Shown piece after piece: positions 28,741 to 37,917 of a DNA stretch of 64,000 bases. The translations under genes were made by a program, and so were the position numbers. How positions within the stretch are numbered: the stretch's first letter is position 1; every line of letters starts with the position of its first letter. The stretch lies in NCBI GenBank assembly GCA_024638655.1, contig JAHEJW010000007.1, positions 13,706-77,705 of the forward strand. The letters run 5' to 3'. The notes under the pieces are model-generated. The model had not been told where the DNA came from, searched no databases, and was given only the letters and a program-made list of their open reading frames with translations. The stretch is from a bacterium. Lineage in GTDB: Bacteria > Actinomycetota > Acidimicrobiia > Spongiisociales > ZC4RG35.

Positions 28741-29811
28741 ATGGCACGCGACTACTACGAGACTCTTGGGGTGTCCAGAGACGCCAGCACAGAGGACATC
28801 AAGAAAGCCTTCCGCCGGATAGCGCGAGAGACACACCCCGACGCCAATCCCGGCGATGCGGCCGCCGAGGAGAAGTTCCGGCAAGCAGCCGAAGCCTACG
28901 AGGTCCTATCCGACCCCAACCGCCGGGCCCGATATGACCGCGGAGACACCATCGACCTCGGGGACATCTTTCGCGGCATGGGTGGGATAGATGACCTGCT
29001 CCGGTCGGTTTTCGGCGACGGCGGTCTCTTCGGTGGCGCGGTCAGACAACCGCGACGAGGCCGAGATTTGCTGGTGACGGCTGACATAACCCTCGAAGAG
29101 GCTGCCTTCGGGACCGAGGCGGCTGTGGAGTTCGAAGCTCCACAAACCTGCTCTGTTTGTGATGGTGGTGGGGCCGAGCCGGGCTCAGAGCCCCAAACCT
29201 GTCTCGAGTGTGCCGGGGCCGGCCGGGTGAGGGTGTCGCAACGATCACTCTTCGGAACGATGATGTCGGTCGCGACGTGCCCACGATGTCAGGGTGAGGG
29301 CATGGTCATCAGCGATCCGTGCTCCAACTGTGGCGGAGATGGCGCTGTGACCCAGAAGGTCGAGGTGAATGTCGAGATCCCGCCGGGAGTCACAACCGGC
29401 ACACGGTTGCGGCTGAGCGGACGGGGCGAGTCGGGTGGGCGGCACGGCCCGCCAGGAGATCTCTTCGTGGAGCTATCAGTCGCACGTGACCCCAGGTTCG
29501 AGCGGAGTGACTCCAACCTCATCCATCATGTCTCTGTCGGGCTTGCTGAGGCCGCTCTGGGCAGCAGGATCGAGGTGCCATTGATCGAGGGTGGTACGAC
29601 CGACGTGGAGATTCCCGCGGGAACCCAGCCCGGTACCTCCATTCTCATGAAAGGACTGGGCGCGCACCGCCTCGGCCAGAGATCGAGGGGTGACCTGATC
29701 GTCATGGTCGACATCTCAGTCCCGTCGGAGCTCACAGCGCAGGAAGAAGATCTATTGAGGCGATTCGCCGAGCTTCGCGGCGAGAAGATCAATCGACCGG
29801 CCGAGACCTGA
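28741..29811 (+). CDS. dnaJ: Chaperone protein DnaJ
   Basis: The 356-residue co-chaperone of DnaK carries a J domain with [12 protein letters not shown] and the HPD motif in [10 protein letters not shown], a short Gly/Phe-rich linker around [10 protein letters not shown], and four CxxCxGxG zinc repeats ([32 protein letters not shown]), followed by the two client-binding domains. It starts nine bases after hrcA and overlaps rsmE by one base. A second DnaJ is common in this phylum; this copy is the hrcA-linked type. Confidence 0.97.
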   Translation: MARDYYETLGVSRDASTEDIKKAFRRIARETHPDANPGDAAAEEKFRQAAEAYEVLSDPNRRARYDRGDTIDLGDIFRGMGGIDDLLRSVFGDGGLFGGAVRQPRRGRDLLVTADITLEEAAFGTEAAVEFEAPQTCSVCDGGGAEPGSEPQTCLECAGAGRVRVSQRSLFGTMMSVATCPRCQGEGMVISDPCSNCGGDGAVTQKVEVNVEIPPGVTTGTRLRLSGRGESGGRHGPPGDLFVELSVARDPRFERSDSNLIHHVSVGLAEAALGSRIEVPLIEGGTTDVEIPAGTQPGTSILMKGLGAHRLGQRSRGDLIVMVDISVPSELTAQEEDLLRRFAELRGEKINRPAET

Positions 29812-30452
29812 TGAAGCACGTGCCTCACCTGGTGGTTGGGGCTCCTTGGGACAGCGATGAGCTCGAACTGTCTCTCATTCAGTGGAGACACCTGACCAAG
29901 GTCCTCCGATTGCGTCGCGGAGATGCCGTCAGCTACACCGATGGGCTTGGGCGGATGGGTACCGGGCGCCTGACCAATCAGGCTGTGGAGCGCGGAGAGG
30001 AAACCGATGTGCCGCGACCCTCTCTTCTGACTGTTGCGGTTGCTCCGCCGGCAAGTAAGGACAGGCAGAGATATCTCGTAGAAAAGCTCGCAGAGCTGGG
30101 TGTATTCAGTCTCCGATGGCTTGCCACCAGGCACGGGAAGGAGAGAATCGCATCCACTTCCAAGATTTTCTCTTGGGTGCTATCCGCCACCGAGCAGTCG
30201 AGGGGAGCCTGGCTGATGGAGACTGCCAAGGACGCCGTGAGTCTCTCCGATCTCGCCCCACCTCTGGTCGTTTGCCATCCCGGAGGGACCGGCCATCCAC
30301 CGGTAGAGGTCGCGACAGTCGTGGTCGGGCCGGAAGGCGGATTTGCCGAAGACGAGATCCCGAAGGACGTGGCGACATGGGACCTGGGACCCACGATCCT
30401 GAGGGTGGAGACAGCTGCCGTGGTTGCCACCGCTCGAATACTTTCCCGATGA
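29811..30452 (+). CDS. rsmE: 16S rRNA m3U1498 methyltransferase
   Basis: The 213-residue SPOUT-family protein has an N-terminal PUA-like part (HLTKVLRLRRGDAVSYTDG) and a knotted C-terminal domain with VVVGPEGGFAEDEI and ILRVETAAVVATARIL, which bind AdoMet. RsmE methylates U1498 in 16S rRNA. It is somewhat shorter than the usual 240-250 residues, mainly in the middle. The one-base overlap with dnaJ is common in Actinomycetota. Confidence 0.93.
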   Translation: MKHVPHLVVGAPWDSDELELSLIQWRHLTKVLRLRRGDAVSYTDGLGRMGTGRLTNQAVERGEETDVPRPSLLTVAVAPPASKDRQRYLVEKLAELGVFSLRWLATRHGKERIASTSKIFSWVLSATEQSRGAWLMETAKDAVSLSDLAPPLVVCHPGGTGHPPVEVATVVVGPEGGFAEDEIPKDVATWDLGPTILRVETAAVVATARILSR

Positions 30453-30460
30453 TCATGGCG

Positions 30461-30490
30461 AGCGACATCCGATGCCGATAGGATGTCGCT
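30461..30490. promoter_or_regulatory. Perfect inverted repeat upstream of the BldD-like gene
   Basis: AGCGACATCC and GGATGTCGCT form a perfect 10-base inverted repeat around a 10-base spacer. A TAGGAT -10-like hexamer (30478-30483) overlaps the second arm, and the regulator gene starts 18 bases after it. This could be an operator for autoregulation, as BldD does in Streptomyces, or an rsmE terminator lacking a T-run. Confidence 0.55.
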
Positions 30491-30508
30491 GGCAAGGGAG
30501 CGCTATCC

Positions 30509-30910
30509 GTGGTTGAACATTTCAATGTTTCCTTAGGTCAACGTCTTCGCGCAGCCAGGCGCCAGCGCGGCTGGTCCCTTGGTGACGTCGAGACGAGGAC
30601 CGATGGGGAATTCAAGGCTTCGGTAGTTGGGGCCTACGAGAGGGGTGAGCGTGCGATCTCGGTTCAGCGCTTCGTCCGCCTCGCCGAGTCCTATGCAGTC
30701 CCGGCGTCAGAGCTACTCCCGCCAACGCCGTCGGACGAAGGGTTGATCATCGATCTCGACGCCCTCGCCGAAGAGGGAGCCAACGACTTGGTCGAGCGCT
30801 ACCTCGCAGCGATACAGCTGCTTCGCCGGGAGCCCGGCGATATGGAGGTTCGGAACTCCGACCGGGCGATCATCAACTCTCTGGCACGGGCGAAGACACC
30901 CACTGACTGA
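30509..30910 (+). CDS. BldD-like helix-turn-helix regulator
   Basis: The 133-residue protein has an XRE-type N-terminal HTH strongly reminiscent of BldD: LGQRLRAARRQRGWSLGDVE followed by VVGAYERGERAISVQRFVRL and YAVPASELLP. The C-terminal half (IIDLDALAEE...ERYLAAIQLLRREPGDMEVR) also follows BldD. BldD dimerises through two c-di-GMP copies using an RxD-x8-RxxD motif; here RNSD could be the RxxD half, but the RxD half is not at the right distance, so nucleotide binding is uncertain. The GTG start has AAGGGAG upstream. It sits between rsmE and phoH. Confidence 0.85.
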   Translation: MVEHFNVSLGQRLRAARRQRGWSLGDVETRTDGEFKASVVGAYERGERAISVQRFVRLAESYAVPASELLPPTPSDEGLIIDLDALAEEGANDLVERYLAAIQLLRREPGDMEVRNSDRAIINSLARAKTPTD

Positions 30911-30936
30911 TTTCTGGCTGTTCCCGCCAGGCCCGG

Positions 30937-30942
30937 TAGAAT
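30937..30942 (+). promoter_or_regulatory. Candidate -10 box (TAGAAT) of phoH
   Basis: TAGAAT lies within CCCGGTAGAAT, the same 11 bases found before lepA. It is in the 67-base gap between the regulator and phoH, 35 bases before the phoH start. The -35 region is poor. It would start a transcript for the phoH-to-era block. Confidence 0.5.
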
Positions 30943-30977
30943 GAGAGGGACGCCTCAACGACGGCGTTGTCACCACC

Positions 30978-31946
30978 TTGCTCTCTGATCAATTCGAAGC
31001 GCGTCTTCGCGTACCGAGCCACCACCTCATGTTGGATCTCATTGGAGAGGCCGACCGACACCTTCGTCAGGTCGAAGCGCTCTTCCCAGAGGTCCGGTTT
31101 GTCGCGCGTGGCGACCAGATCTCCCTGACAGGTCCCGAACAGTTGGTCGAGCAAGCACGCACGGCGCTCGACGAGCTCCTGATTCTCGTCCAGGAGGGCC
31201 AGGCATTGGACGAGGGCCGGGTGACCGAGGTCGTCAAGATGGTTCGCGACGAGGTTCCGAGCCCCTCCGGCGTCCTTTCCGACGGAATACCGGTGGGCCG
31301 TGGCCGGATGGTCCGGCCGAAGACTCACGGTCAGCAGATCTACATGGAGGCAATTCGGGAGAACACGCTGACCTTCGGGATAGGTCCCGCGGGAACGGGC
31401 AAGACCTATCTGGCGATGGCCGCGGCCGTCGACAACCTGATTCAGGGCTCGGTTCGGCGCATAATCCTCACCCGGCCGGCTGTGGAGGCAGGGGAGCGGT
31501 TGGGGTTTCTACCGGGTGACATGGCCGCGAAAGTCGACCCGTATCTCAGGCCTCTATACGACGCTTTGTGGGACATGTTGGGGCCAGACGAGACCGCCTC
31601 ACTGATCGACCGGGGAACCATCGAGATAGCTCCACTCGCTTATATGCGTGGAAGGACGCTGAATGATGCCTGTGTCATCCTCGACGAGGCCCAGAACACC
31701 ACGCCCGAGCAAATGAAGATGTTTCTGACGCGTTTGGGCTTCAATTCCAAAATGATCATCACGGGCGACGTCTCCCAGACCGACCTACCAACGGGTCGCC
31801 ACTCCGGTCTTCGGATCGTGAGGGACATCCTCCGTGGCATCCCTGGTGTCGCCTTCATCGAGTTGGGTGCCCGAGACGTGGTGAGACATCGGATCGTCGC
31901 CTCGATCGTCGAGGCTTATGAGCGATTCGAGACGAGGAAGAAGTGA
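30978..31946 (+). CDS. phoH: PhoH-family ATPase
   Basis: The 322-residue protein has a PhoH-type P-loop fold: an N-terminal KH-like segment, Walker A GPAGTGKTYLA at about residues 136-146, LTRPAVEAGERLGFLPGD, and Walker B VILDEAQNTTPEQMKMFLTR with TGDVSQTDLP. It is the PhoL/YbeZ type that pairs with YbeY, encoded two genes downstream, and is thought to act in RNA or ribosome metabolism. The start is a TTG. It overlaps the HD-phosphohydrolase gene by four bases. Confidence 0.94.
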   Translation: MLSDQFEARLRVPSHHLMLDLIGEADRHLRQVEALFPEVRFVARGDQISLTGPEQLVEQARTALDELLILVQEGQALDEGRVTEVVKMVRDEVPSPSGVLSDGIPVGRGRMVRPKTHGQQIYMEAIRENTLTFGIGPAGTGKTYLAMAAAVDNLIQGSVRRIILTRPAVEAGERLGFLPGDMAAKVDPYLRPLYDALWDMLGPDETASLIDRGTIEIAPLAYMRGRTLNDACVILDEAQNTTPEQMKMFLTRLGFNSKMIITGDVSQTDLPTGRHSGLRIVRDILRGIPGVAFIELGARDVVRHRIVASIVEAYERFETRKK

Positions 31947-34477
31947 TCTCCCGTCCCACTGTCGTCAGGCTGGCCATCTTCCTGGCCACAGTTGTCGCCG
32001 CCTGGGGTGTGCTCTCCTTGGGCACCGCCGCCTCAGAGCCGGAATTGATGGTCGGTCAGCCCGCGGCCAGAGAGTACGAGGCGGAAAACCCGGCGACCGT
32101 CGAAGACAAGACGGCGACCGAGGCGGAGCGCGAGCTTGCCCGTGAGAGTGTCGAGCCTGTCCGCGAATCGGATCCCGAGATCGAAGCGTCGGTGGAAGCA
32201 TCCATCAACGAAGTCTTCGACGAGACCGAAGCACTCGTCATCGCAGACGACCCAGTCCCATCGGTCACGACTGTTCCGACGCTTCCAACCACGACTACCA
32301 CCACCACTCAGGCGTCTGGAGACGACTCCACAACCACGACCACGACAACCGAGCAGGCAATTCCGGCACAAATCAGTGGGCGCGTTTTCCTCGATGTGGA
32401 TGGCGATTCCTCATACAACCCGGATGCCGAGGGTGACAGGGTCGACAAGGGCCTCGCTCAGGTCACCGTCCAAATCCGCACCGATGGCGACGTCGAAAGC
32501 GTCAGAACTGACGACCTGGGCGTTTGGGCCTTCGAGCTGACCAGTGGAGCTGCCGTCGTCACAGTTAGCGCAGAGGCTCCGGAGATACCTAGAGGTTGGG
32601 TTCTGGGAACCGACAATTTCGCACAGCTGATCGAGTGTCCGCTCGGTGAGGTGTGTGAGGCGACAGCCGTTGGCTTCGTGCCCAATCTCAATCCCACCGA
32701 GGACGTTTCGAATGCGATAGTCGGCATGTTCTCTGATCTCCCGGCCGACACGGCGATGTACCTTGCCGCTACCGCATCAGACGATGTGATCCGGGCGGCC
32801 TTGGGCGAGCCGCTTCATCTGCCGACGGTCAGGCAGGCTGCATTGTCGAGGATGCGCGAGGAGTTTGGTCGCAACATCCAGCCCGATCAGATTCAGGAGG
32901 CGAGGGCTCGTCTCCGAACAGCGCCTCCACTGGTTTTCCACAGTGACACGCTCCAGGACGTCCCGGGTGGGGAGGCGTCCGGCGAGATTGTGGCAAGCCT
33001 CCTCCAGCCCAACTACCTGATCGATCAGGAGCGCACTGAAGAGCGGCGTGAAGAGGCCGCGGATGCCGTGGACCCGGTGATGGTGGACTTCGTCGAGGGG
33101 GAGGTGATAGTCAACGAGGGCCAGCGTCTGACCGAACTCCACATCGACGCAATAAACGCGACGACCTCGCTAGGCACGAGAGTGGAGACTCAAGGTGGCC
33201 TGCTCGCTGTGGTGGCTGTGCTGGTTGGCTTGATCGGCCTCTACCTGGCCCGTTTCCGACCCGAGTTCTGGTCTCGTCCGCGCATGGTCGCGCTGCTCGG
33301 GATCATCGTTCTTCTTGCGGCCGCGTCTGTTCGGGGGACAAGTCTCATTGCGGAATCGACCAGCTGGTACGCATTGCCGGCGGTGGCCTTTGGATTCATG
33401 ACCGCAGTCCTCTTCGACTCGCGCATAGCGGTGCTCATCTCTCTCTCCGTGGGTGTGCTCGCCGCCGCCGGGTCACTAGATGCCGGCATGGCCGTCTATG
33501 GCGTCTTAGCCACGATGGCTCCCATACCTTTCGTCAGCTCGGTCAGCTCTCGCGGGGCCTTTCGCAACGCGGTCGTCCTGTCCTCGGCAACGGCCGCAGC
33601 TGTTGCAGCCGCCACCTCGTGGTTCTTCGATGTCGGCGCCACCGACGTAGTGCTCGAGATTGTCGGGGTGTCGGTTGCATGGTCGTTCGGAGTGTCGGTG
33701 GTGGCGTCCCTCGTCGGGTTGGCCGCACTCCAGTTCTTCGAATCCTCCTTCGACGTCACTACGACGCTCAGCCTGCTCGATCTGACCGATCGGAACCACG
33801 CCGCCCTGCAACTGCTCCAGGAGAAGGCGTTTGGGACCTTCAACCACTCGCTGATGGTGGGTACTTTGGCCGATGCCGCCGCAAGGGCGATAGGCGCCAA
33901 CGCCCTGCTTGCCAGAGCGATGGCTTACTACCACGACCTGGGCAAGACAGAGCACCCAACGTTCTTCATCGAGAACCAGTTCGGCGCGGCCAACCCGCAT
34001 GACGAGCTCGATCCCACTGAGTCGGCCCAGATCATCCGGAATCACGTCACGGCCGGTGTCGCATTGGCCAAGAGGTTCAAGATCCCCACCGATGTGACCC
34101 AGGGAATCGTCAGCCACCACGGCGACGGGGTCATGCGGTACTTCTACGAGAAGGCCCGTCAGATACACGGAGACGACGTCGACACCGACGACTTCCGCCA
34201 TATCGGCCACAAGCCTCGAATGGCCGAAACAGCCATCCTCATGCTCGCCGATGCGCTCGAAGCTGCCTGTCGGGCGGTGTTCCAGACCGAGGAGCCGTCA
34301 CCGGATGCCATCGAGAAGGTCGTCGACAGGATCATGAACGAGAAGCTCGAGGACGGCCAGCTCTCCGAGTCGCCGCTGACACTTGCCGAGCTGACCAAGA
34401 TTCGAAAGGCCTTCCTGGACTCGCTGATCGGTCATTACCATCAACGCATCGCCTACCCGAACTTCCCTGGCAGCTGA
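31943..34477 (+). CDS. PgpH-type HD membrane phosphodiesterase with SdrD_B-like insertion
   Basis: The 844-residue protein has an N-terminal helix, a large outer region, about seven membrane helices (about residues 410-600) and a cytoplasmic HD domain with FNHSLMVGTLADAAA, YYHDLGKTEHPTFFIENQ, HVTAGVALAKRFKIP and SHHGDG. These are PgpH/7TMR-HD hallmarks; PgpH hydrolyses c-di-AMP. Unusually, residues about 114-136 are two Thr runs, followed by an extra domain at about 143-226 (ISGRVFLDVDGDSSYNPDAE ... TDDLGVWAF) resembling SdrD_B/Cna-B beta-sandwiches of surface proteins. The length exceeds the usual 700-odd residues by roughly this insertion. It is coupled to phoH by a four-base overlap, the standard location. 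Confidence 0.9.
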   Translation: MISRPTVVRLAIFLATVVAAWGVLSLGTAASEPELMVGQPAAREYEAENPATVEDKTATEAERELARESVEPVRESDPEIEASVEASINEVFDETEALVIADDPVPSVTTVPTLPTTTTTTTQASGDDSTTTTTTTEQAIPAQISGRVFLDVDGDSSYNPDAEGDRVDKGLAQVTVQIRTDGDVESVRTDDLGVWAFELTSGAAVVTVSAEAPEIPRGWVLGTDNFAQLIECPLGEVCEATAVGFVPNLNPTEDVSNAIVGMFSDLPADTAMYLAATASDDVIRAALGEPLHLPTVRQAALSRMREEFGRNIQPDQIQEARARLRTAPPLVFHSDTLQDVPGGEASGEIVASLLQPNYLIDQERTEERREEAADAVDPVMVDFVEGEVIVNEGQRLTELHIDAINATTSLGTRVETQGGLLAVVAVLVGLIGLYLARFRPEFWSRPRMVALLGIIVLLAAASVRGTSLIAESTSWYALPAVAFGFMTAVLFDSRIAVLISLSVGVLAAAGSLDAGMAVYGVLATMAPIPFVSSVSSRGAFRNAVVLSSATAAAVAAATSWFFDVGATDVVLEIVGVSVAWSFGVSVVASLVGLAALQFFESSFDVTTTLSLLDLTDRNHAALQLLQEKAFGTFNHSLMVGTLADAAARAIGANALLARAMAYYHDLGKTEHPTFFIENQFGAANPHDELDPTESAQIIRNHVTAGVALAKRFKIPTDVTQGIVSHHGDGVMRYFYEKARQIHGDDVDTDDFRHIGHKPRMAETAILMLADALEAACRAVFQTEEPSPDAIEKVVDRIMNEKLEDGQLSESPLTLAELTKIRKAFLDSLIGHYHQRIAYPNFPGS

Positions 34478-34578
34478 CAAGCACAGATGGACGACCCCTC
34501 CTCTAGAAAGCCCTCACAACCCCGACCTCAGGCACCCGGGCTGAGGCGTGGGCCGAATCGGGTCGGGTTTGGGCTCGG

Positions 34579-35043
34579 ATGAGCATCTTCCTTGCAAACG
34601 AACAGCCGTTGAAGGTCGATGTCGAGGAACTTCGCGATCTGGCGGTCCTCGTCCTTTCCGAAGAGGGGTATCCGGAGAGCACCGAGGTGGCGATCCTGCT
34701 GGTCAGCGAGAGCGAGATGGCCGGTTACAACGAACGCTTCCTCGATCGCGAGGGGCCGACCGACGTACTGGCGTTTCCTGTAGAGACCCTCCTGCCCGGC
34801 ATCGTGCCCGACCTCGATCCACACGGCCCACCGCTCATCACAGGTGATGTGATCATCGCTCCCGCATATGTCGAAAAGCAGGCGCAAGCCCACGGAGTGA
34901 CCTCTGGAGACGAGATGGCCCTCATGGTGACCCATGGCATGCTCCACTTGCTCGGCTATGACCACGCAACCGACGAGGAGGCCGAGCGGATGGAGCAACG
35001 TGAGAGGGAGCTATTGGCGAAGGTCGGGAGGACGAGGCGTTGA
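34579..35043 (+). CDS. ybeY: Endoribonuclease YbeY
   Basis: The 154-residue metalloprotein has the zinc motif HGMLHLLGYDH at about residues 114-124 and the LNxxFRxxxxPTDVLAFP equivalent YNERFLDREGPTDVLAFP. YbeY takes part in 16S rRNA 3' end maturation and ribosome quality control. A loop around LDPHGPPLITGD is typical. It overlaps the downstream CBS-domain gene by four bases. Confidence 0.95.
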   Translation: MSIFLANEQPLKVDVEELRDLAVLVLSEEGYPESTEVAILLVSESEMAGYNERFLDREGPTDVLAFPVETLLPGIVPDLDPHGPPLITGDVIIAPAYVEKQAQAHGVTSGDEMALMVTHGMLHLLGYDHATDEEAERMEQRERELLAKVGRTRR

Positions 35044-36224
35044 CAGCGGGAGTCATCACCATCGCCATGGTCTTTCTGCTGCTGGCCTTCTGGCTTCGCG
35101 CCGCCGGGACGGCCATAGGGAGGGTGCCGCGTGCAGATGCTCTCCGTGACGCCGCCGACGGCATATCGGGGGCTGCAGATGTTGCCGACCTGCTCGATCA
35201 GCGCGAAGTGATCAGCCCCGCCGTGGGGGTAGTCGCTTCTGCGCTGCTGATAGCAGGTTCGGTGATCGCCACGGCTGTGCTCGTGGGTGAGGCCAGTGGC
35301 CTCAATGCGGTTCTCATCGCCATCGGTATCGGAACGATTGCGTTTCTCGTGGGCGATCTCGTGCCACGCCAGGCGGGACGTCTCAACGAGCGTGCTCTTG
35401 CCTACCGATCGGCACGGCTGCTCGGACTGGCGGTCAAGATGGGAGGTTGGGCCAACGATTTGCTTCCTGAGCTCGAGTACGAGCCGGGTCAGGTCCACGA
35501 GGACGCGGCCGAGGGGGCCGACGAGCACGAGAGGGAGTTGATCGACTCGGTCCTCGAGTTCACCGAGACGGTCGTGCGTGAGGTCATGACGCCGAGGCCG
35601 GACATGATCACAGTCGCCCGAGATGCACCAATCGACCAGTTGATCGAGATCGCCAGCGACGAGGGCTACTCCAGGGTTCCAGTCGTCTCCGGCGACGACA
35701 TCGTGGGCCAGGTGATCGTCAAGGACCTCTTGCCCATGCTCACCGAAGACACCAGGCCTTCGACCGTGTCCGAAGTGATGAGACCCGTTGAGTTCGTACC
35801 GGAGACCAAGCTCGCCTCGTCGCTGCTTGCAGAGATGCAGGAGAGCCACACCCACCAGGTGATCGTGGTCGACGAGTACGGGGATGTGGTCGGCCTGGTC
35901 ACTATCGAAGACCTTCTCGAGGAGCTGGTTGGCGAAATCGCCGATGAGACCGATTTTGAGGAGACGCTGGTGGCCCAGGAAGGCGACGGATGGAAGGTAG
36001 ACGCCCGCCTCGCGGTTCACGACCTGATCAAGCTCACCGGAGTCGAGCTCCCTGTGGCGGAATGGGACACCGTTGGCGGCCTGGTGTTCGGGCTTGCCGA
36101 GAGAGTCCCTGAAGAGAACGAAGTCTTCACGTTCGACCGCCTGTTGGTTCGTGTGACGAGGATGCAAGGTCGCCGGGTGTCGGAAGTCAATGTGGTCGTG
36201 GTCGACCAGATAGAAGCCGTGTGA
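35040..36224 (+). CDS. CNNM/CorC-family membrane protein with CBS pair
   Basis: The 394-residue protein has an N-terminal DUF21-like membrane region with about three helices, a CBS pair beginning at VREVMTPRPDMITV and continuing through VVDEYGDVVGLVTIEDLLEE, and a C-terminal CorC_HlyC domain with VDARLAVHDLIKL and TVGGLVFGLAERVP. Such proteins are implicated in Mg2+/Co2+ transport or its regulation; hemolysin is a historical name. The DUF21 part is short. The start is a TTG overlapping the ybeY stop. The phoH-ybeY-corC-era order is conserved in bacteria. Confidence 0.9.
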   Translation: MTAGVITIAMVFLLLAFWLRAAGTAIGRVPRADALRDAADGISGAADVADLLDQREVISPAVGVVASALLIAGSVIATAVLVGEASGLNAVLIAIGIGTIAFLVGDLVPRQAGRLNERALAYRSARLLGLAVKMGGWANDLLPELEYEPGQVHEDAAEGADEHERELIDSVLEFTETVVREVMTPRPDMITVARDAPIDQLIEIASDEGYSRVPVVSGDDIVGQVIVKDLLPMLTEDTRPSTVSEVMRPVEFVPETKLASSLLAEMQESHTHQVIVVDEYGDVVGLVTIEDLLEELVGEIADETDFEETLVAQEGDGWKVDARLAVHDLIKLTGVELPVAEWDTVGGLVFGLAERVPEENEVFTFDRLLVRVTRMQGRRVSEVNVVVVDQIEAV

Positions 36225-37120
36225 AGTCGGGCTTCGTTGCCGTCGTCGGACGGCCGAATGTGGGCAAGTCGACCCTTGTCAACCGGATGGTGGGCTCGAA
36301 GGTAGCCATAACCTCGTCGCGTCCTCAGACGACCCGAAACGCCATCCGCGGTGTGGTCAATGGGCCCGAACCCACGAGCCCCGAGTATCAGATCATCCTC
36401 GTCGACACGCCGGGAGTCCACCGTCCTAGGACCGAGCTCGGCAACAGGCTGAATTCGATCGTCTACGGGACGCTGGCCGAGTCCGATGCCGTGCTGTTCG
36501 TCATCGATGCAACGATGCCCATCGGTCCCGGTGATCGTCTGATCGCCGAGCGGCTGGTCAAGGCCGGGGCCGACAGCGTCGTAGTCGCGGTCAACAAGGT
36601 CGATGCGGCTTCGAAGAAGGCCACTGTGGAGCAACTCGTAGAGGCGGCCGATTGGCCTTTTCAGGAGATCTATCCGGTGTCCGCACTGACAGGTGAGGGG
36701 GTTCCGGATCTGGTGGCAGAGCTGGCCGCTCGGATTCCCGAGGGGCCCATGTACTTTCCGGAAGGGATGGTCACGGACCAGCCCGAGATCCTGGTGATCG
36801 CCGAGATCATCCGTGAGAAGTTCTTGGATCGGCTGCATGAGGAGCTGCCCCACTCACTCGTCGTTCGCGTGAAGGAAGTCGAGGAGCGAGACAACGGTTT
36901 GGTCGATGTGATCGCCGAGGCTCTGGTCGAGAGAGACAGTCAGAAAGGGATTGTGATCGGCAAAGGAGGATCGCTGATACGGGACGCCGGTACGGAGGCG
37001 CGGCTGGAGCTGGAGGCCCTGTTGGGCGCCAAGGTGAACCTCGACCTGAGAGTCGCTGTCGAGAAGGATTGGCAGAGGAGACCCCAGATGTTGGACCGGC
37101 TCGGATTCGAGTCCGGTTAG
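36221..37120 (+). CDS. era: GTPase Era
   Basis: The 299-residue ribosome-assembly GTPase has G1 GRPNVGKSTLVN, switch PQTTRNAIRG, G3 DTPGVHRPR, G4 NKVD, and a C-terminal KH domain with QKGIVIGKGGSLIRDAGTEA that binds the 16S rRNA 3' end. It starts with GTG overlapping the upstream stop. The protein ends with the expected LGFESG tail. Confidence 0.97.
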   Translation: MKSGFVAVVGRPNVGKSTLVNRMVGSKVAITSSRPQTTRNAIRGVVNGPEPTSPEYQIILVDTPGVHRPRTELGNRLNSIVYGTLAESDAVLFVIDATMPIGPGDRLIAERLVKAGADSVVVAVNKVDAASKKATVEQLVEAADWPFQEIYPVSALTGEGVPDLVAELAARIPEGPMYFPEGMVTDQPEILVIAEIIREKFLDRLHEELPHSLVVRVKEVEERDNGLVDVIAEALVERDSQKGIVIGKGGSLIRDAGTEARLELEALLGAKVNLDLRVAVEKDWQRRPQMLDRLGFESG

Positions 37121-37131
37121 CGTCACAGGCC

Positions 37132-37917
37132 ATGGATTTGGATGCCTACGAGTACCTCGGGTTGCACCTGCACCCGGACGGTGTGCTCAACATCACGTTG
37201 GGCAATCCCGACAGACTCAACTCTGTAACTGACATCGGGCACTCCGAGCTCGTCAACGTCTGGCCCGAGGTCGATGCCGATCCCGACGTCAAGGTCGTGC
37301 TGCTCCGTGCCGAGGGTCGAGCGTTCTCGGCCGGCGGCGACTTCGAGATGATCTCGGAGATCATGACCGACATGGCCACGCACCGCCGGGTCCTGAAGGA
37401 GGCCCGCGAGCTCGTCCGCAACATCATCGAATGCTCGAAGCCAATCGTGTCGGCGATAAACGGGCCTGCAGTGGGCGCAGGGCTAGCCGCTGCCTTAATG
37501 GCAGATATCCCGGTAGCGGCGAGGTCCGCCCGGATCATCGATGGTCACACGACCATCGGCGTGACCGCCGGCGACCATGCCGCCGTCATTTGGCCCCTCT
37601 TGATCGGCATGGCGAAATCCAAGTTCTACCTGATGACCAACGAGCCCCTGGACGGAACCGAGGCGGAGAGAATCGGCCTGGTCGCAAAGGCCGTCGAGGA
37701 CGAGGATCTGGGTCACTACACAGAGAGCCTGGCTTCGAGGCTGGCGGCGGGATCGGCCGAAGCGCTCCAATGGACCAAACACACACTGAACCACTGGTTG
37801 CGGATGGCTTATCCGATCTTCGATGCGTCGGTTGCCTACGAGTTCCTCGGCTTCCATGGAGTCGACGCCGCCGAGGGTTTGACGGCCATGAGAGAGAAGC
37901 GTCAGCCTGAGTTTTGA
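37132..37917 (+). CDS. Enoyl-CoA hydratase/isomerase family protein
   Basis: The 261-residue crotonase-fold protein shows VLNITLGNPDRLNSVT, the oxyanion-hole stretch AEGRAFSAGGDFEMI (about residues 61-75), and INGPAVGAGLAAALMADIPV. At the usual catalytic Glu positions the sequence reads TTIGVTAGDHAAVIWP, with Asp-His rather than the typical Glu pair of classical hydratases, so the reaction is uncertain. The frame is open to 37069 inside era, but ATG 37132 fits the family start. Its end overlaps the convergent dehydratase gene by 16 bases. Confidence 0.88.
   Translation: MDLDAYEYLGLHLHPDGVLNITLGNPDRLNSVTDIGHSELVNVWPEVDADPDVKVVLLRAEGRAFSAGGDFEMISEIMTDMATHRRVLKEARELVRNIIECSKPIVSAINGPAVGAGLAAALMADIPVAARSARIIDGHTTIGVTAGDHAAVIWPLLIGMAKSKFYLMTNEPLDGTEAERIGLVAKAVEDEDLGHYTESLASRLAAGSAEALQWTKHTLNHWLRMAYPIFDASVAYEFLGFHGVDAAEGLTAMREKRQPEF

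Noticed and set aside
37069-37131. Longer start of the enoyl-CoA hydratase gene inside era
   Set aside because: The extra 21 residues do not resemble family N termini; ATG 37132 gives the expected beginning.
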